From Archivesica marissinica (Eukaryota; Mollusca; Bivalvia; Venerida; Vesicomyidae): a stretch of DNA of 64,000 nucleotides. The position numbers and the translations under genes were made by a program. Position 1 is the stretch's first letter. Each line of letters opens with the position of its first letter. This document shows positions 1 through 11,841 of the stretch, one piece after another. Location: contig CM026393.1 of NCBI GenBank assembly GCA_014843695.1, positions 5,294,961 through 5,358,960 of the forward strand, written 5' to 3'. Below the pieces are notes generated by a model that did not search any database, was not told the origin of the DNA, and saw only the letters and a list, made by a program, of their open reading frames with translations.

Positions 1-73
1 AACAGATTTAAATTGTTCAATTGTTTGTTTCCCGCAGCAGTTCAGCCTTTTGTTGTCAAAACTCTCGGTAATT

Positions 74-3000
74 ATGTCTAATGCACTATTCAAAGTCTGG
101 GACCATACCCGAACAACAAAGAAGATTGTCATCGCCAAAACCCTGGAAGGGTTATTGTCGAAATGTAAGTATTCGTATAATTTTCATGACTTAATAAAAG
201 CCTTATTTTTCTTAATCGCAGACCCCACTAACACAGAGAATGACAAGTCAGTGTTTACTTTACTGTGGAAATTTGAACATTTGGGAATCGGGTGGTCCAA
301 AACAGTAGTGGAGGAGGTAGTTGAAACTTATTGTGCATTAGTGACCGAAGTAGACCCACACCAGCCTGCACATATTGGTCAAGGTCTACACTCTTCACAA
401 TATTCAGCAAATTAAACAGTTTTGACCCCTAATGAAGTTTAGATGATTGGGCAGGCTGACCAGTATCCACACTTCATAATGCAAATGGATGTATGAAAAG
501 TGGGGTTCGTTTGCTAGAACACCCTCTGTGACGCCCCTTTGAATACTCTTTGACAACATCGTTTATTCAATTCAGTTGCAAGGACACAGTCTGTGACACA
601 GATGAACGAACAGAATCAAACCCTGTTCACGACATATTTGTCTGGTAGTTGTGTTTATTGATGTCCAAGGATCACTTGACTTTGTCTTGTTTGTTTACCG
701 GGTAAAATGTTGGTCTGTCCATGACAGGGGGAATAATCGGCAAAACATTGTGTTCCAAATGTTGTACAGTTATTGATCAAAGCAAAAAAATTAATTTCCC
801 ATACCCGCGCGCCAAGCAGGAGAGATACTTGGGGGGAAATCATGAAAAATGATTGTGACTATCTATCTCTTCATTCATTAATTCATTAATTCATACAACA
901 TTCAAATGTTGTATTCTTATTGGCCATTGCCCAGCTTTCTCTTTGTTTGCCTTATTGTCCAGTCTTCAGTACAGATATTTACATGATATTGATTTAAGAG
1001 TCACATAGTTACTGCCCTTTTATTCAATACCGTCATTATTTGGGAAATCAAAGACAATCTATGTAGCGTATTATTATTGTAAGTAGCCATGGTGATATAC
1101 TGCTATTAAGTCCGTAATATGTTGAGCATTATCGTTTACACTCAAGTACAGTGTTGTATAAATCCTATGCATTAGGATTTGGTAGATACTTGAATATTTC
1201 CCTCATTTATATTTTCAGACTGTGTTCATTGTTTCTGAATAAAGGAGATAACAAATGGACCACGTTCTCATAGTATTTGTGATGTACCATCAGTCAGTTT
1301 ACATACGTTTTGTTTCATTTTAGCCAGGGGAAAGCTTGGTCTGACAGCAGCCGTAGCAAAATTGCGGGCAGTCCTGGAGAAGGACGGGACGGACGTGGAC
1401 GAGGATGAAGCTCTGAGCTTTATAACCAAGGACGACGTCCTAATGGTGTTGGAACCATCTCAGCAATGGATAGAGGCCACTCCAAGTGTAGTCAATGTCT
1501 ATACAGGAGATACCAGCTTGGCAACTGAATCGGGTACATGTACTATCATTTTTTGTGATTAAGATTAGTTTTATAATGTTCAGAGTGATTCTTAGATTGA
1601 TATAAATGGCTTATATAATAGAGCAATGCAGAGTTTTAAATTAACACTTATAAAGGCGTCCATGGCGCTTAAATTTGGGCTAGGCGATTAAAGCATATAG
1701 TCAGAAGTTTGTCATCAAAACTATATGTTTCTTGTCCTGCAATGTAATGTCATTTTACTATATTCATGGCTGCCAGAATAATGTGGAGACTGACCGTAGT
1801 GCATCCACCGAAACCGCCTTTCTCGAGAAATGTGTGCTAATTATTATGCATCCTCAATAGTGGTTGATAGTGCTATACAAATATAGTTTTAAACATAGTC
1901 GTAGCCACTTTTAAGTGTTGTTTATTTGCAATACCATATCTAAAATTAGGTCAGGTGACTGGTCTGACAACTGGCGTCCTGTAAACTTTGTTTCTGGCCC
2001 ATACTACTTCCTGTCTCACTGGCCCAACAGGACATGTAAATTCAACCTCTAATTTCTATGTCGGCATTACAGATCGTCACAATCATGAATGCTTACCTTG
2101 TATATTACATGATATGTCATTGGCATTAACGACAGAAATTGAAGAAAAAAACTTTGATTTTGTTGCATTAACTTTAGTGTTGGGTCTTGACTTCACAGTA
2201 TTTGACATCTATTGACATTCTGCACTTTGCGCCAACATATATCATAGTCTGACTACAAATGTGGCGGTTGCAAGACAACTTCTCATGCGGCTGTAGTTAC
2301 ATTGTATATTACGTTTCACGGATATGTTTTTATCTAGTAGCCAGCGCAACAAACATGTTGCAATGAGTAGACGAAAATGCATGATAAAATATATAATCAC
2401 ATACAGGTGGAATAAAAATTGTCTTGTTAACATTGCATATATCATCTGCAAAGAGTGCAGCACCAGTGCAATATGTTCATAAGATTGTGTAATTTTAGAT
2501 ATTGTGACAACAGTTGATGGGACATATTCTACCACCACACTACAACCGTCTCCCGCTTCCATCCCATCTACCAGCACACAGCCGCCCATTCCAAGTCCAT
2601 CTGCCAGAGATTCCAGTTTAAAGTCAATACCTCACTTCAGTGACTACATCATAGCAAAACTACAAGCTGGCGACAGCCATCATGTGTGGTCCAAGATTGT
2701 CCAAGAGGCCGCCTTTTACTACATTACACACTCTACCGACATTGGAACAAACAACAGCAGTGTGGATTATCGGGCTATTGGCCAGGCCATGTATAAGGCC
2801 TTTCCCTCCATCGCTCGTGATGGGAATACGCCTTGGGTAAGACGTTTTGCATTTGCCACTGGGATACTGAAATTAAGTAATTCTTGTTCTTAAATATACA
2901 TGTAAGGTGTTCCTGATGTGTCTCGGGTCAAAATTCAAGGATTTTCAGGTCAGCATACATGTCATTTGACATTGAAAGTGTCTAAATAGGGTTTTATCCC

Positions 3001-6000
3001 CCACTGAAAAATGTTGGTGAGGGGATATGATAATGGGCTGCGGTGTTCTTCTGTCAGTACAACCGATGTCCGGTCACTAACTTTCAAAGCCTTGAAGGAA
3101 TTTTGATAATATTTGCCAGAAATGTTTAACTCGGTGAAAAAATGCTTTCAAGGTCAAGGTCATTGTTAAAAGTAATATATTTACATTTCAGTTGTGTATT
3201 GATGATGTTGACAGGAATACCAGAAACACAGTCATTAACATAAAAATGTACAGACATGTAATATGGATGTTGCGGGCCTTTCTTGAAAGAAACTAATTTT
3301 ATTTTCAGAGTCTTTTTACATCGGCACTAAGCCAAAAAATACGACGCATACGATGGGACAACAAGCGGAAGAGCTGCCCAACAACCATTAGTCCCCGTGT
3401 CAAAGATGTTGTTTCACCGAAAAGGTTTCGGCTGCAACCCACCAGTGACTCAGAGCCAGAGTGCGACGACTATGAGGGACACATTAAGGAGCTGGCAGTG
3501 GAGGCATCCAAGAAAGAACCCAACCATCAGCACATACAAAGCTTAATGAAGTTGACACTGAAACAGCGGCGGGTGTGGATTGGTAGCTTGCCTGCTGGGA
3601 ACGTCCGCACAATTCTGGAGACGTTTCCCTGTTTCCGGCATCCAGCATTTGTAAGTTATTATTTTGAGAAGTTTTACTTTCATTTTCTCTATATTCTAAA
3701 CTACTTGTGTGGTACCAGATATGGCACAATACCAGTACCGACACAATATTTTTCATGCAAGTATATTATTTCTGTTGGATATTTAGATATTGTTACTGAA
3801 AAATATATGCTCCCTTTCATAAGATTTTATGCCTAATCCCATTTGCGACAATCGAGACACTGCCATCTTGTTCAAAATCATTTCTTATAGAACTGCAGAT
3901 TCGATTAGGCATAAAATCCTATATGGGTTCAATTATAACTTCTTTGTCTTTAAAATGTCATAACTGAGAAACGGCAAGGAAATAAGTGATTTATTAATTA
4001 CAAAATTGAACGCAATTGGTCGTACAACACCATTTCATCGACAACAATGACATACTTTGTTAAGTTTCATAAAATATCATTTAATTATTCTCGTGCTGTT
4101 TTGTATACCCCCGCCAACGAAGTTGGGTGGGGGGTATATAGGAGACACTGCAGCGGTCCGTCCGTCCGTCTGGTCGTCCGTCCACATTTTTGTGTCCCGT
4201 CTGAACATGTTTACCTTGTCTATCAAAGCTGCCGGTGTGGCTTCCATGTTCTATTAACACATTTTCTAAGTTTAAGTCTCCTTAGGTGTCAGGCACAAAT
4301 ATTGTTGTATATGTACTCAGAACTGCTAATGTTATAATTCTATGCATATCATTTCTACCATGTTTGGCAGTAAAATTGTTCACATTGCAGTTTATGGCTG
4401 AATTCAAACTAATAATGAAGGAGTCATCACTGAAGCCTTTTTTCAAGAGGTTCGAGCTGGTGTTTCAGTCTGCATCATCTCTGATGAAAAAAAAGAAGGT
4501 ACATGTTTAAATTGCATGAAATCTTCTTTTTTATGCCCCCACCAATTTATTGGGGGGGTATTATATTTTACCCTTGTCCGTCCGTTTTGGGTATGAAGAA
4601 TGTCCGAGTGTCTTCTTTTTTTACTATCAAAGTTGCCAGTGGGAGCATCTGTCCCATGAACACATTTCTAGTTTTTACATGCACCACACTGGCAGAATCA
4701 GCCAAATTCATCAGCGTCATTTTTGGCTTTTATTTTTTTAAAGAAATTCCAGGTTTTGAATTGGTGAAAGTCTGGGGGCGTCTACACTTTACGTCAGGTC
4801 TGTTTGTGACATTTTTTATGCCCCCGGTCTCGTAGAGCCGGTGGCATATAGTGCTTGGACGGTCCGTCACGGTTAAGAAGATTGTAAGAGTTTCTCCAAA
4901 GGCTGCCACCGGGGGCATATGTGGTCCGATAGGCCACATTTCTTGTTTAAATTTTATTTTCCGGTAGCATAACTGTTTTTGGCTTTGCATCCTTTCTTGT
5001 GCACACACATGGGTAACAGTGGCAGTGGATGTTAGTGAAGCGAGAAAGTACATCATGTAATAGTCAATCTGACAGACGTTGCCCTTGTTGTAACCAAATG
5101 AACAATCTAGCAGATATCCAATCATTTTAGTAGTACTGTAACCCTAAATTACATTGTGGTTATAAGTGAGCCCAGACATGAGGTAACGTAACCCATATGT
5201 GCTTTTTGATGAAAAGCATTTACAAAATTTACAATACTTTGGACTATTCCAGAAATTAGTGTGTGTTTTGGTAGGGGTGGGAATTTTTTGAGGCCCCTAT
5301 GACCCACAATTAAGTATTTCTCGCAGCCCCCACCAACAATAATTTTACAAAGATTCTACCCCCACCACCCATCTTTTATTCATTTAAGGTGCCACAGGAA
5401 ACTCCGCAACCACACATACATTTATTTGTGGAATTGTCCTTACAGTAAATTGTGTCAAAATGTTGCATAAAGCAAACAGGAGATTAAGCATGAAAGTTCA
5501 TGGCTGGATTCAGACATGTATACGTTTGATGTTTATTTTCAGGAAGGCAATGATTTGGATATACTTCGTTTCATAGAAGTTGAAACAAGTTTCCGACATG
5601 GGAAAGGGCAGAAGACGAAGTCGGTTGTACAAGTGGTTGAGGTGAGTGTCTATTACATATACCGTATTTAGGAGAGCTTGTACATAGATGTTAATGTGAT
5701 AGTGTCACTGAATGTTTCTTGAGCAAGATACTTCACCCTAGTTCTTGCCCTAGTAATTTTGTATTAATTTAAAGAGACCAGCCTGTTTATCAGATTTGTA
5801 TCTTTCATTCTCTAAGATGGTTCCATATACCCAAAATCTCATGGTGTGGCTACCAGAACACAGCAATTCATTATTTTATATGCACATGCATGATGTCGGA
5901 CCGGGAAAATATATCGTATTCTATTTACTACATCTGTAAGAAGCTGATCAAATTGGAGTGAACTGTCCGTTTATAGTACATGCCTGCATGCTAACAGTCA

Positions 6001-6818
6001 TCGTCGCTGAACAGTCGTAGCCAAAGAGGTTATATCTGAGTCATGTAATAATATGTCCTCCAAATATGTTGCTTATTAAAGTAGGATTGTCAAAATGACT
6101 TCCAAAGTTATTACTGCTAGAAGTAAGTAACTACCATATAGTAAACCTATTCCACCAAGTTTAAAAATTGAAATATTTATTTGCCACAAGTATAGATGAC
6201 GTAGTTTTGTCAGGATGGCTTTAATATTTTGCTATAGTAACGTTAGAAGAATTTTCACAACGTCACTGCAACTACGTCACTGCAACTATGCAACATTTAC
6301 ACTGCTTTGGGGGAGATAGTAAAAGAAGCACGACACGTTATCAATATGTCAGTAACGACATAAAAAAATAAACATTATTACAGCAATATAAAGATAGAGC
6401 AACCAAGTTAAAATGTATGCAGAAATAATTTTAGTCTGTAATAAAGATTTTTAAAAAAAAACCGGTGATCACATACAATGATGCTGTTTCTTGGTATTTC
6501 AGATAGGAGAAAGTAACAATCTAGAGAAGGCGCTGTCATCTCCAATTCATGCACCCCCCAACCTTGTGGCAATAAAAAATGCTGATGAGATTATGAGTTT
6601 CGCCATTGTTGCCGACAGTGTCGATACTGCTAAATACGAACTGTATCGAGGAAGCCGTTGCCATGTTAATGGGTTTCTATTACACAACTGATCTTGCCTA
6701 CCCAAGATGTTTTTCTCAATTCCTGAGATTTCTCCAACATGTGGCTCTCCAACAGCCATATGAAGGACAAAAAACAAATGGATTTGTCCAGCTGCTGAAA
6801 CAGATAAAGATCGATTAG
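74..6818 (+). CDS. CIDE-N domain / SAMD3-like C-terminal module protein (multi-exon, frame break in last exon)
   Basis: Seven exons join in phase with GT-AG borders: 74-164, 1324-1533, 2499-2836, 3309-3650, 4391-4498, 5543-5641 and 6503-about 6818. The ATG at 74 follows acceptor-like sites at about 37-44, so a 5' UTR exon probably lies upstream. Exons 1-2 encode a CIDE-N domain: KVWDHTRTTKKIVIAK, LEGLLSK, then LEKDGTDVDEDEAL and VLMVLEPSQQW. In other proteins this domain mediates CIDE/DFF polymer contacts. Exon 3 has a Ser/Pro/Thr linker, then a segment (SDYIIAKLQAGDSHHVW ... YKAFPSIARDG) resembling the C-terminal module of SAMD3-like proteins. Exon 4 (IRRIRWDNKRKS, LMKLTLKQRRVWI) and exon 5 continue it. 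In the last exon the first frame stops at 6691 after YELYRG. The conserved-looking end (EEAVAMLMGFYYTTDLAYP ... FLRFLQ) lies one frame over and stops at 6818. An assembly indel or a young pseudogene would both explain this. Introns carry dispersed repeats. The biological role is not known to me. Confidence 0.75.
4103..4262 (+). repeat. Dispersed 'ccccgcc...ggggg...gtccgtccgtcc' repeat, copy 1
   Basis: This lies in intron 4 of the CIDE-N gene. A C-rich/G-rich short hairpin (ccccgccaacgaagttgggtgggg is the core) is followed by a gtccg tandem and a conserved tail. Copies 2 and 3 follow within 700 bp. It is a high-copy intronic repeat type and not coding, although it is open in two frames. Confidence 0.6.
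4531..4740 (+). repeat. Dispersed 'tatgcccccacc' repeat, copy 2
   Basis: Same family as 4103-4262. It has ttatgcccccaccaattt, then a run of seven G, gtccgtccg, and a tail with 'catctgtcccatgaacacat'-like sequence. It lies in intron 5, just after the donor at 4499. Confidence 0.6.
4815..4953 (+). repeat. Dispersed 'tatgcccccgg' repeat, copy 3
   Basis: Third member of the intronic family. It opens with tttatgcccccggtctcg, then ggcatatag and a gtccgtc motif. It closes with a gggggcatatgtggtccg block and 'ccacatttcttgttt'. It has a different hairpin loop from copies 1 and 2. Confidence 0.55.
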
Positions 6819-7739
6819 ACAATGGATATGTTTGGATCTCTTCATCTACGTATTTGTTATGCCCCACCACGAAAGTTGGTAGCCCAGCAGCCATTTCACT
6901 AGCATCGTGGGCACTGGGATTGGTAGTTTACCCAGTCGTATACCTCTATCTACGGCATACTCTGCAACTTGGTGATAATTTCGAGCTCTGTATTAGCCTT
7001 TGGTCACTTAGACTTATGGTAGCATATAACATTGGGAACAAGCACCTAGTTTGTTGTACAGTACACGCTAAAGAGACTTGTAAATAATGGACATTATTGT
7101 CTTGCACCTGCGAGAATTTGCACTAATATTTTTGTATGTAAATTGTTTATCATTCCCTCACTCGTGAACACTAATTATCATGGTTGCATACATTAACGTT
7201 ACTCAAGGTTAGTTTCACAAATGGTATGTTGTAAAGGTTAATGCCTTGTAGAGTGGACTAGTGTTCACCACCAACTTCTATATAGGCTACAGCTCGATCA
7301 TCTCGCCATCTCTTAGCCCCCACCCAAAATGCTAGAGCTGTTTGTTATTAAATCATCAGAATGTACAATAGTCAGTGATGAACATGGAGTCAGGGCTGCA
7401 ATGCAGTTGTGTATTGACTGCATGCACGATGCCTCTGAAATAGACCTTGTAATAATCTAGTCTTATTTTCTAGTCATTTTACTGTATGCCAAGCATTGTG
7501 TCACATTTGTATTATTCCTCGGTGATAATAGATGATTTGTTTCATAATATGACTTGCCTTTACTGCATTACTGAGTCTTTATGCTAGGAATCTGCACTGC
7601 CCACTCCCTGTTTCTTCCAAATACCAACATAGGTCCTTTCTGACAAGTGACAGGAGCGGCCTTTAATCTAAAGGTGACATCTTGCCTACCAAATTATTGT
7701 CCCCCCCCCTACATTTACCGCGTACTGGACGTGTTCCTT
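6819..7739. other. 3' flank of the CIDE-N gene, no gene seen
   Basis: No convincing exon is visible. The short open frames at 6854-7087 have no recognisable domain. Part of this stretch may be 3' UTR, but I see no clear AATAAA close to the stop. Confidence 0.4.
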
Positions 7740-8068
7740 AACAAAACACCAGTGTTTTCCTCAGTAATATTCGATGTTCCAAAGCTAAACACAAAGCGTG
7801 TGTCACATGTTTTAAAAGTGTAACAAAAATGGTGTTTTGCTTTTGCACACGTAGCATGTTTTGCTTTTGCACACATAAGGTGTGCAAAAGTTAAGCACGT
7901 ATCGTGTTTTGAAAATAGGGTGTTTTGAAATGAAACACGTTACATGTTTTAGGGCGTGTTCCAAAGTAAAACATGTTACATGTGCAATTTAGTAACATGT
8001 TTTAAAAGTGTAACAGAAAGGTGTTTTCATATGTGTGCAATTTAGTAACATCATTTTTTACAGTGTGC
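7740..8068. repeat. Degenerate short-period repeat with 'gtgttttgcttttgcacac' and 'taacatgttttaaaagtg' motifs
   Basis: The 'tgttttgcttttgcacac' motif occurs twice (about 7834-7873). 'taacatgttttaaaagtgtaaca' blocks occur at about 7805 and 7990, and 'gtgcaatttagtaacat' occurs twice near the right end. The right edge 'attttttacagtg' looks like a MITE terminus, but I could not match a left terminus. Confidence 0.45.
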
Positions 8069-8237
8069 TTGCTACAGGAGTTTCATTCATTAGTGAAGTA
8101 CTACGATATGTGTGGATTATATAAGAGAATGGAGCTAATGTGGAGCTAATACCAATAACAAGGTAAGTATATAATCATGATGACATTTTCTTACAAACGT
8201 ACATATTTATACATGTAATGATTTACATGTTTACTTA

Positions 8238-10080
8238 AAATGCATTCCTGACATATCACGGTAAGTGCAATATGCATTACGGACATATCAGGGTAAGTGC
8301 CATATGCATTCCTGACATATCGGGGTAAGTACAATTTGCATTCCTGACATATCACGGTAAGTACAATTTGCATTCCGGACATATCAGGGTAAGTACAATA
8401 TGCATTACGGACATATCAGGGTAAGTACAATATGCATTACGGACATATCAGGGTAAGTACAATATGCATTACGGACATATCGGGGTAAGTACAATATGCA
8501 TTACGGACATATCAGGGTAAGTACAATATGCATTACGGACATATCGGGGTAAGTACAATATGCATTCCTGACATATCGGGGTAAGTACAATATGCATTAC
8601 GGACATATCGGGGTAAGTACAATATGCATTACGGACATATCGGGGTAAGTACAATATGCATTACGCACATATCAGGGTATGTGCAATTTGCATTACGGAC
8701 ATATCAGGGTAAGTGCAATTTGCATTCCTGCCATATCAGGGTAAGTGCAATTTGCATTCCTGCCATATCAGGGTAAGTGCAATATGTATTACGGACATAT
8801 CATGGTAAGTGCAATTTGCATTACGGACATATCAGGGTAAGTGCAATTTGCATTACGGACATATCAGGGTAAGTGCAATTTGCATTACGGACATATCGGG
8901 GTAAGTGCAATATGCATTACGGACATATCGGGGTAAGTGCAATTTGCATTACGGACATATCAGGGTAAGTGCAATTTGCATTACGGACATATCAGGGTAA
9001 GTGCAATTTGCATTACGGACATATCGGGGTAAGTACAATATGCACTCCTGACATATCGGGGTAAGTACAATATGCATTACGGACATATCGGGGTAAGTAC
9101 AATATGCATTACGGACATATCGGGGTAAGTACAATATGCATTACGGACATATCAGGGTAAGTGCAATATGCATTACGGACATATCGGGGTAAGTGCAATA
9201 TGCATTCCTGACATATCAGGGTAAGTGCAATATGCATTCATGCCATATCGGGATAAGTGCAATATGCATTCCTGACATATCAGGGTATGCGCAATATGCA
9301 TTACGGACATATCGGGGTAAGTGCAATTTGTATTCCTGACATATCAGGGTAAGTACAATTTGCATTCCTGACATATCGGGGTAAGTACAATTTGCATTCC
9401 TGACATATCAGGGTAAGTGCAATATGCATACGGACACATCGGGGTAAGTACAATATGCATTCATGACATATCGGGGTAAGTACAATATGCATTACGGACA
9501 TATCGGGGTAAGTACAATATGCATTACGGACACATCGGGGTAAGTACAATATGCATTCATGACATATCGGGGTAAGTACAATATGCATTCCTGACATATC
9601 AGGGTAAGTACAATTTGCATTCCTGCCATATCAGGGTAAGTGCAATATGCATTACGGACATATCGGGGTAAGTACAATATGCATTACGGACATATCAGGC
9701 TAAGTGCAATATGCATTACGGACATATCAAGGTAAGTGCAATATGCATTACGGACATATCGGGGTAAGTACAATATGCATTACGGACATATCGGGGTAAG
9801 TACAATATGCATTACGGACACATCGGGGTAAGTACAATATGCATTCATGACATATCGGGGTAAGTACAATATGCATTCCTGACATATCAGGGTAAGTGCA
9901 ATATGCATTCCTGACAAATCGGGGTAAGTACAATATGCATTACGGACATATCGGGGTAAGTGCAATATGCATTACGGACATATCGGGGTAAGTACAATAT
10001 GCATTACGGACATATCGGGGTAAGTACAATATGCATTACGGACATATCGGGTTAAGTACAATTTGCATTACGGACATATG
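8238..10080. repeat. 32-bp minisatellite, about 57 copies
   Basis: The unit is 32 bp: 'gcattacggacatatc' followed by 'ggggtaagtacaatat', with variants (cattcctgacatatca; aagtgcaatttg). Most units carry GGGTAAGT, a good 5' splice-donor match. Units alternate between ATATGCAT and ATTTGCAT, the latter being an octamer-type motif. Copies are mixed rather than graded, with local blocks of identical neighbours. Open frames in the array are artefacts. Confidence 0.95.
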
Positions 10081-11048
10081 ACGGGTTTTTTACAACATCA
10101 TCTAGGTAAGAATATGAAGTTTCACTTTCGGCACCATTTGTCGACTATTGTAGTTTTTGCAACCAACATGTGCCACCCACTTCTAGTAGTCAAACGGATT
10201 CTCAAATATCAGATATATAAGTTGTGTCGGCCATCCAGAAAGGCATGTACAATCGGACTAAGCGAAAATACAATAGGAATAAAACTACGAATGATACCAA
10301 AGAAACAGTCGGAAGCAAAAATAAACCAGTTTGTCGACGATACACAACTGTTCTCATCCACACGTTCCAGATTGTAAAACACATTTTTTTCAGCGATATA
10401 TTTTGAACTATAACACAGTGGAATACCAGATAACTGTATTATAATGAGAACAATTAATTTCGAATTTTGTACGGGATAAAACAAAAGAAGCGTATCTTTG
10501 TTGAGTATTTTTGTATAAAATAGTTGATTGATAATTGAAGAGGCATTGACCGTCCCGTCCATTTTGGTTAATCGATTAAATCTTGCGAATGCTCATAATG
10601 CTTTACCAAAAAAGCATGTTGCCGCCCAATGTTACATATGTTACACGTGCACACACTTGTTCTGTTAGCATAAATATATTTTATGTCTCATAAAACAATT
10701 TATGTGCAAGGCCTCCAACAGCCCTCTTAGACTCTCAAGGTCCCGTATAATACTATGTGCTAGGTACATGGTATTACTATATCTCTCGGGTCCCGTAGAA
10801 TATTCTGTGCCGTGTAATAACGCTATATTCAATTAATATTTCTTATTTGTCAACGCAAACAGAGGATATTGGTTACAACAAATTGTTGAAGAGCACGTAC
10901 AAAGGAGATATCTTTATGCAGGAATAAATTATTTGAAGATAACAACTTTTGCAGAGACGTTATGGCCAACATTTAATCTACGAACAAAGGAATTATTAGC
11001 GCGGGAAAATGCGGCCATTGTTCTTTGTTTACATCTCCTGAATTAACA
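10081..11048. other. Unassigned AT-rich stretch before the first SGNH ORF
   Basis: No domain-bearing ORF or repeat is recognised. A repeated 'gtcccgta(t/g)aata' motif occurs near 10740 and 10790. The 5' end of the retroelement that starts coding at 11049 probably lies here, but I could not find its terminus. Confidence 0.35.
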
Positions 11049-11530
11049 ATGGTGTTTAAAGTATTAATCCTCGGGCATTCCTTTGTGTCAAAACTAAAAC
11101 ATTTCATCAGCGATCAACCTGATCTTTCATATACGTTTAACTTGGATCCTGCACAATTTATGGTGCAGTTTTCTGGTTTTCCAGGAGCGACAATCGGTCG
11201 GCTATTTACAGACTCTTGTTTGGAAACTGTTTTGGACTTCCAACCAGATATGGTTTTACTTTTGGTTGGCACATGTGACATATACCAGCCAAACGAATCC
11301 CCTGATTCGGTATGTGTGGGGATAAGTGGATTAGTTCAGAATCTCTGGGCGAACTATAGTGTCAAAAAGGTAGTGGTATTTCAAACTTTACATAGGGTTC
11401 CACCCAGCATCAATGTGAGATACCCTGTACACTGCCCGTGGTACAATGCGAGAGTGGACAAGACCAACACGAAGCTACATGATGACCTGGTAGCAAAGCC
11501 ATATGCAGCACTCTGGAGGTGGTGCAATGC
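11049..11530 (+). pseudogene. SGNH-hydrolase-like ORF of the outer element, 5' part
   Basis: The ATG at 11049 starts MVFKVLILGHSFVSKL, where GHS fits the block I nucleophile of SGNH/GDSL hydrolases. FSGFPGATIGRL follows (block II-like Gly), then PDMVLLLVGTCDI, where the usual GxND of block III reads GTCD. Past 11518 an 81-bp (27-codon) in-frame tandem duplication begins, and it is cut at 11530 by the hAT left end. The 3' part resumes at 21565. The gene is broken by the insertion. Confidence 0.7.
11438..11530 (+). repeat. 81-bp in-frame tandem duplication in the SGNH ORF, split by the hAT
   Basis: Copy A is 11438-11518. Copy B starts at 11519 (gtggtgcaatgc), is cut by the hAT at 11530, and continues at 21565. 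A 77-bp segment is therefore identical at 11444-11520 and 21565-21641. The unit of 81 bp keeps the reading frame. Confidence 0.8.
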
Positions 11531-11547
11531 CAGTGTGCGACATTAAC
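11531..11547 (+). repeat. hAT left terminal inverted repeat
   Basis: CAGTGTGCGACATTAAC starts with the CAGTG typical of hAT ends. It pairs with 21548-21564 with one mismatch (C versus T at position 8). Confidence 0.8.
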
Positions 11548-11841
11548 AGTGGCCCGGTGGCCCGCGGCTACGAAATAATGGCTCGGGCCACACAAGTTGC
11601 CAGTGTGGCCCGCCGGGCTATGTAAATAAAAAAGCGAATCCTCTTTTAAACAGCATTCAGAGAAATCGCTAAACCATTTGTTTGCGGTAATTTTTTATCC
11701 TAACACCGTTTCACGATTTCCGCTGGGTGACCTCCGCCAAAGGCCACCCAAAAAAAAGCTAAATAAATTAAAGTATGTACAAGGGGCAGTGCCCGGAATA
11801 AAAAAACGAAGCGCCAAATACCAGCAACTACGGACGAAGAA

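Noticed and set aside
4057..4835. Open frames in introns 4 and 5 of the CIDE-N gene
   Set aside because: Apart from exon 5 (4391-4498) they arise from the C/G-rich dispersed repeats.
8191..9965. Series of about 61-98 codon minus-strand frames
   Set aside because: Frames inside the 32-bp minisatellite, with no coding evidence.
8238..10080. CRISPR-like appearance of regular repeats
   Set aside because: Units are directly tandem with no unique spacers, and the DNA is eukaryotic. The same applies to the other arrays.
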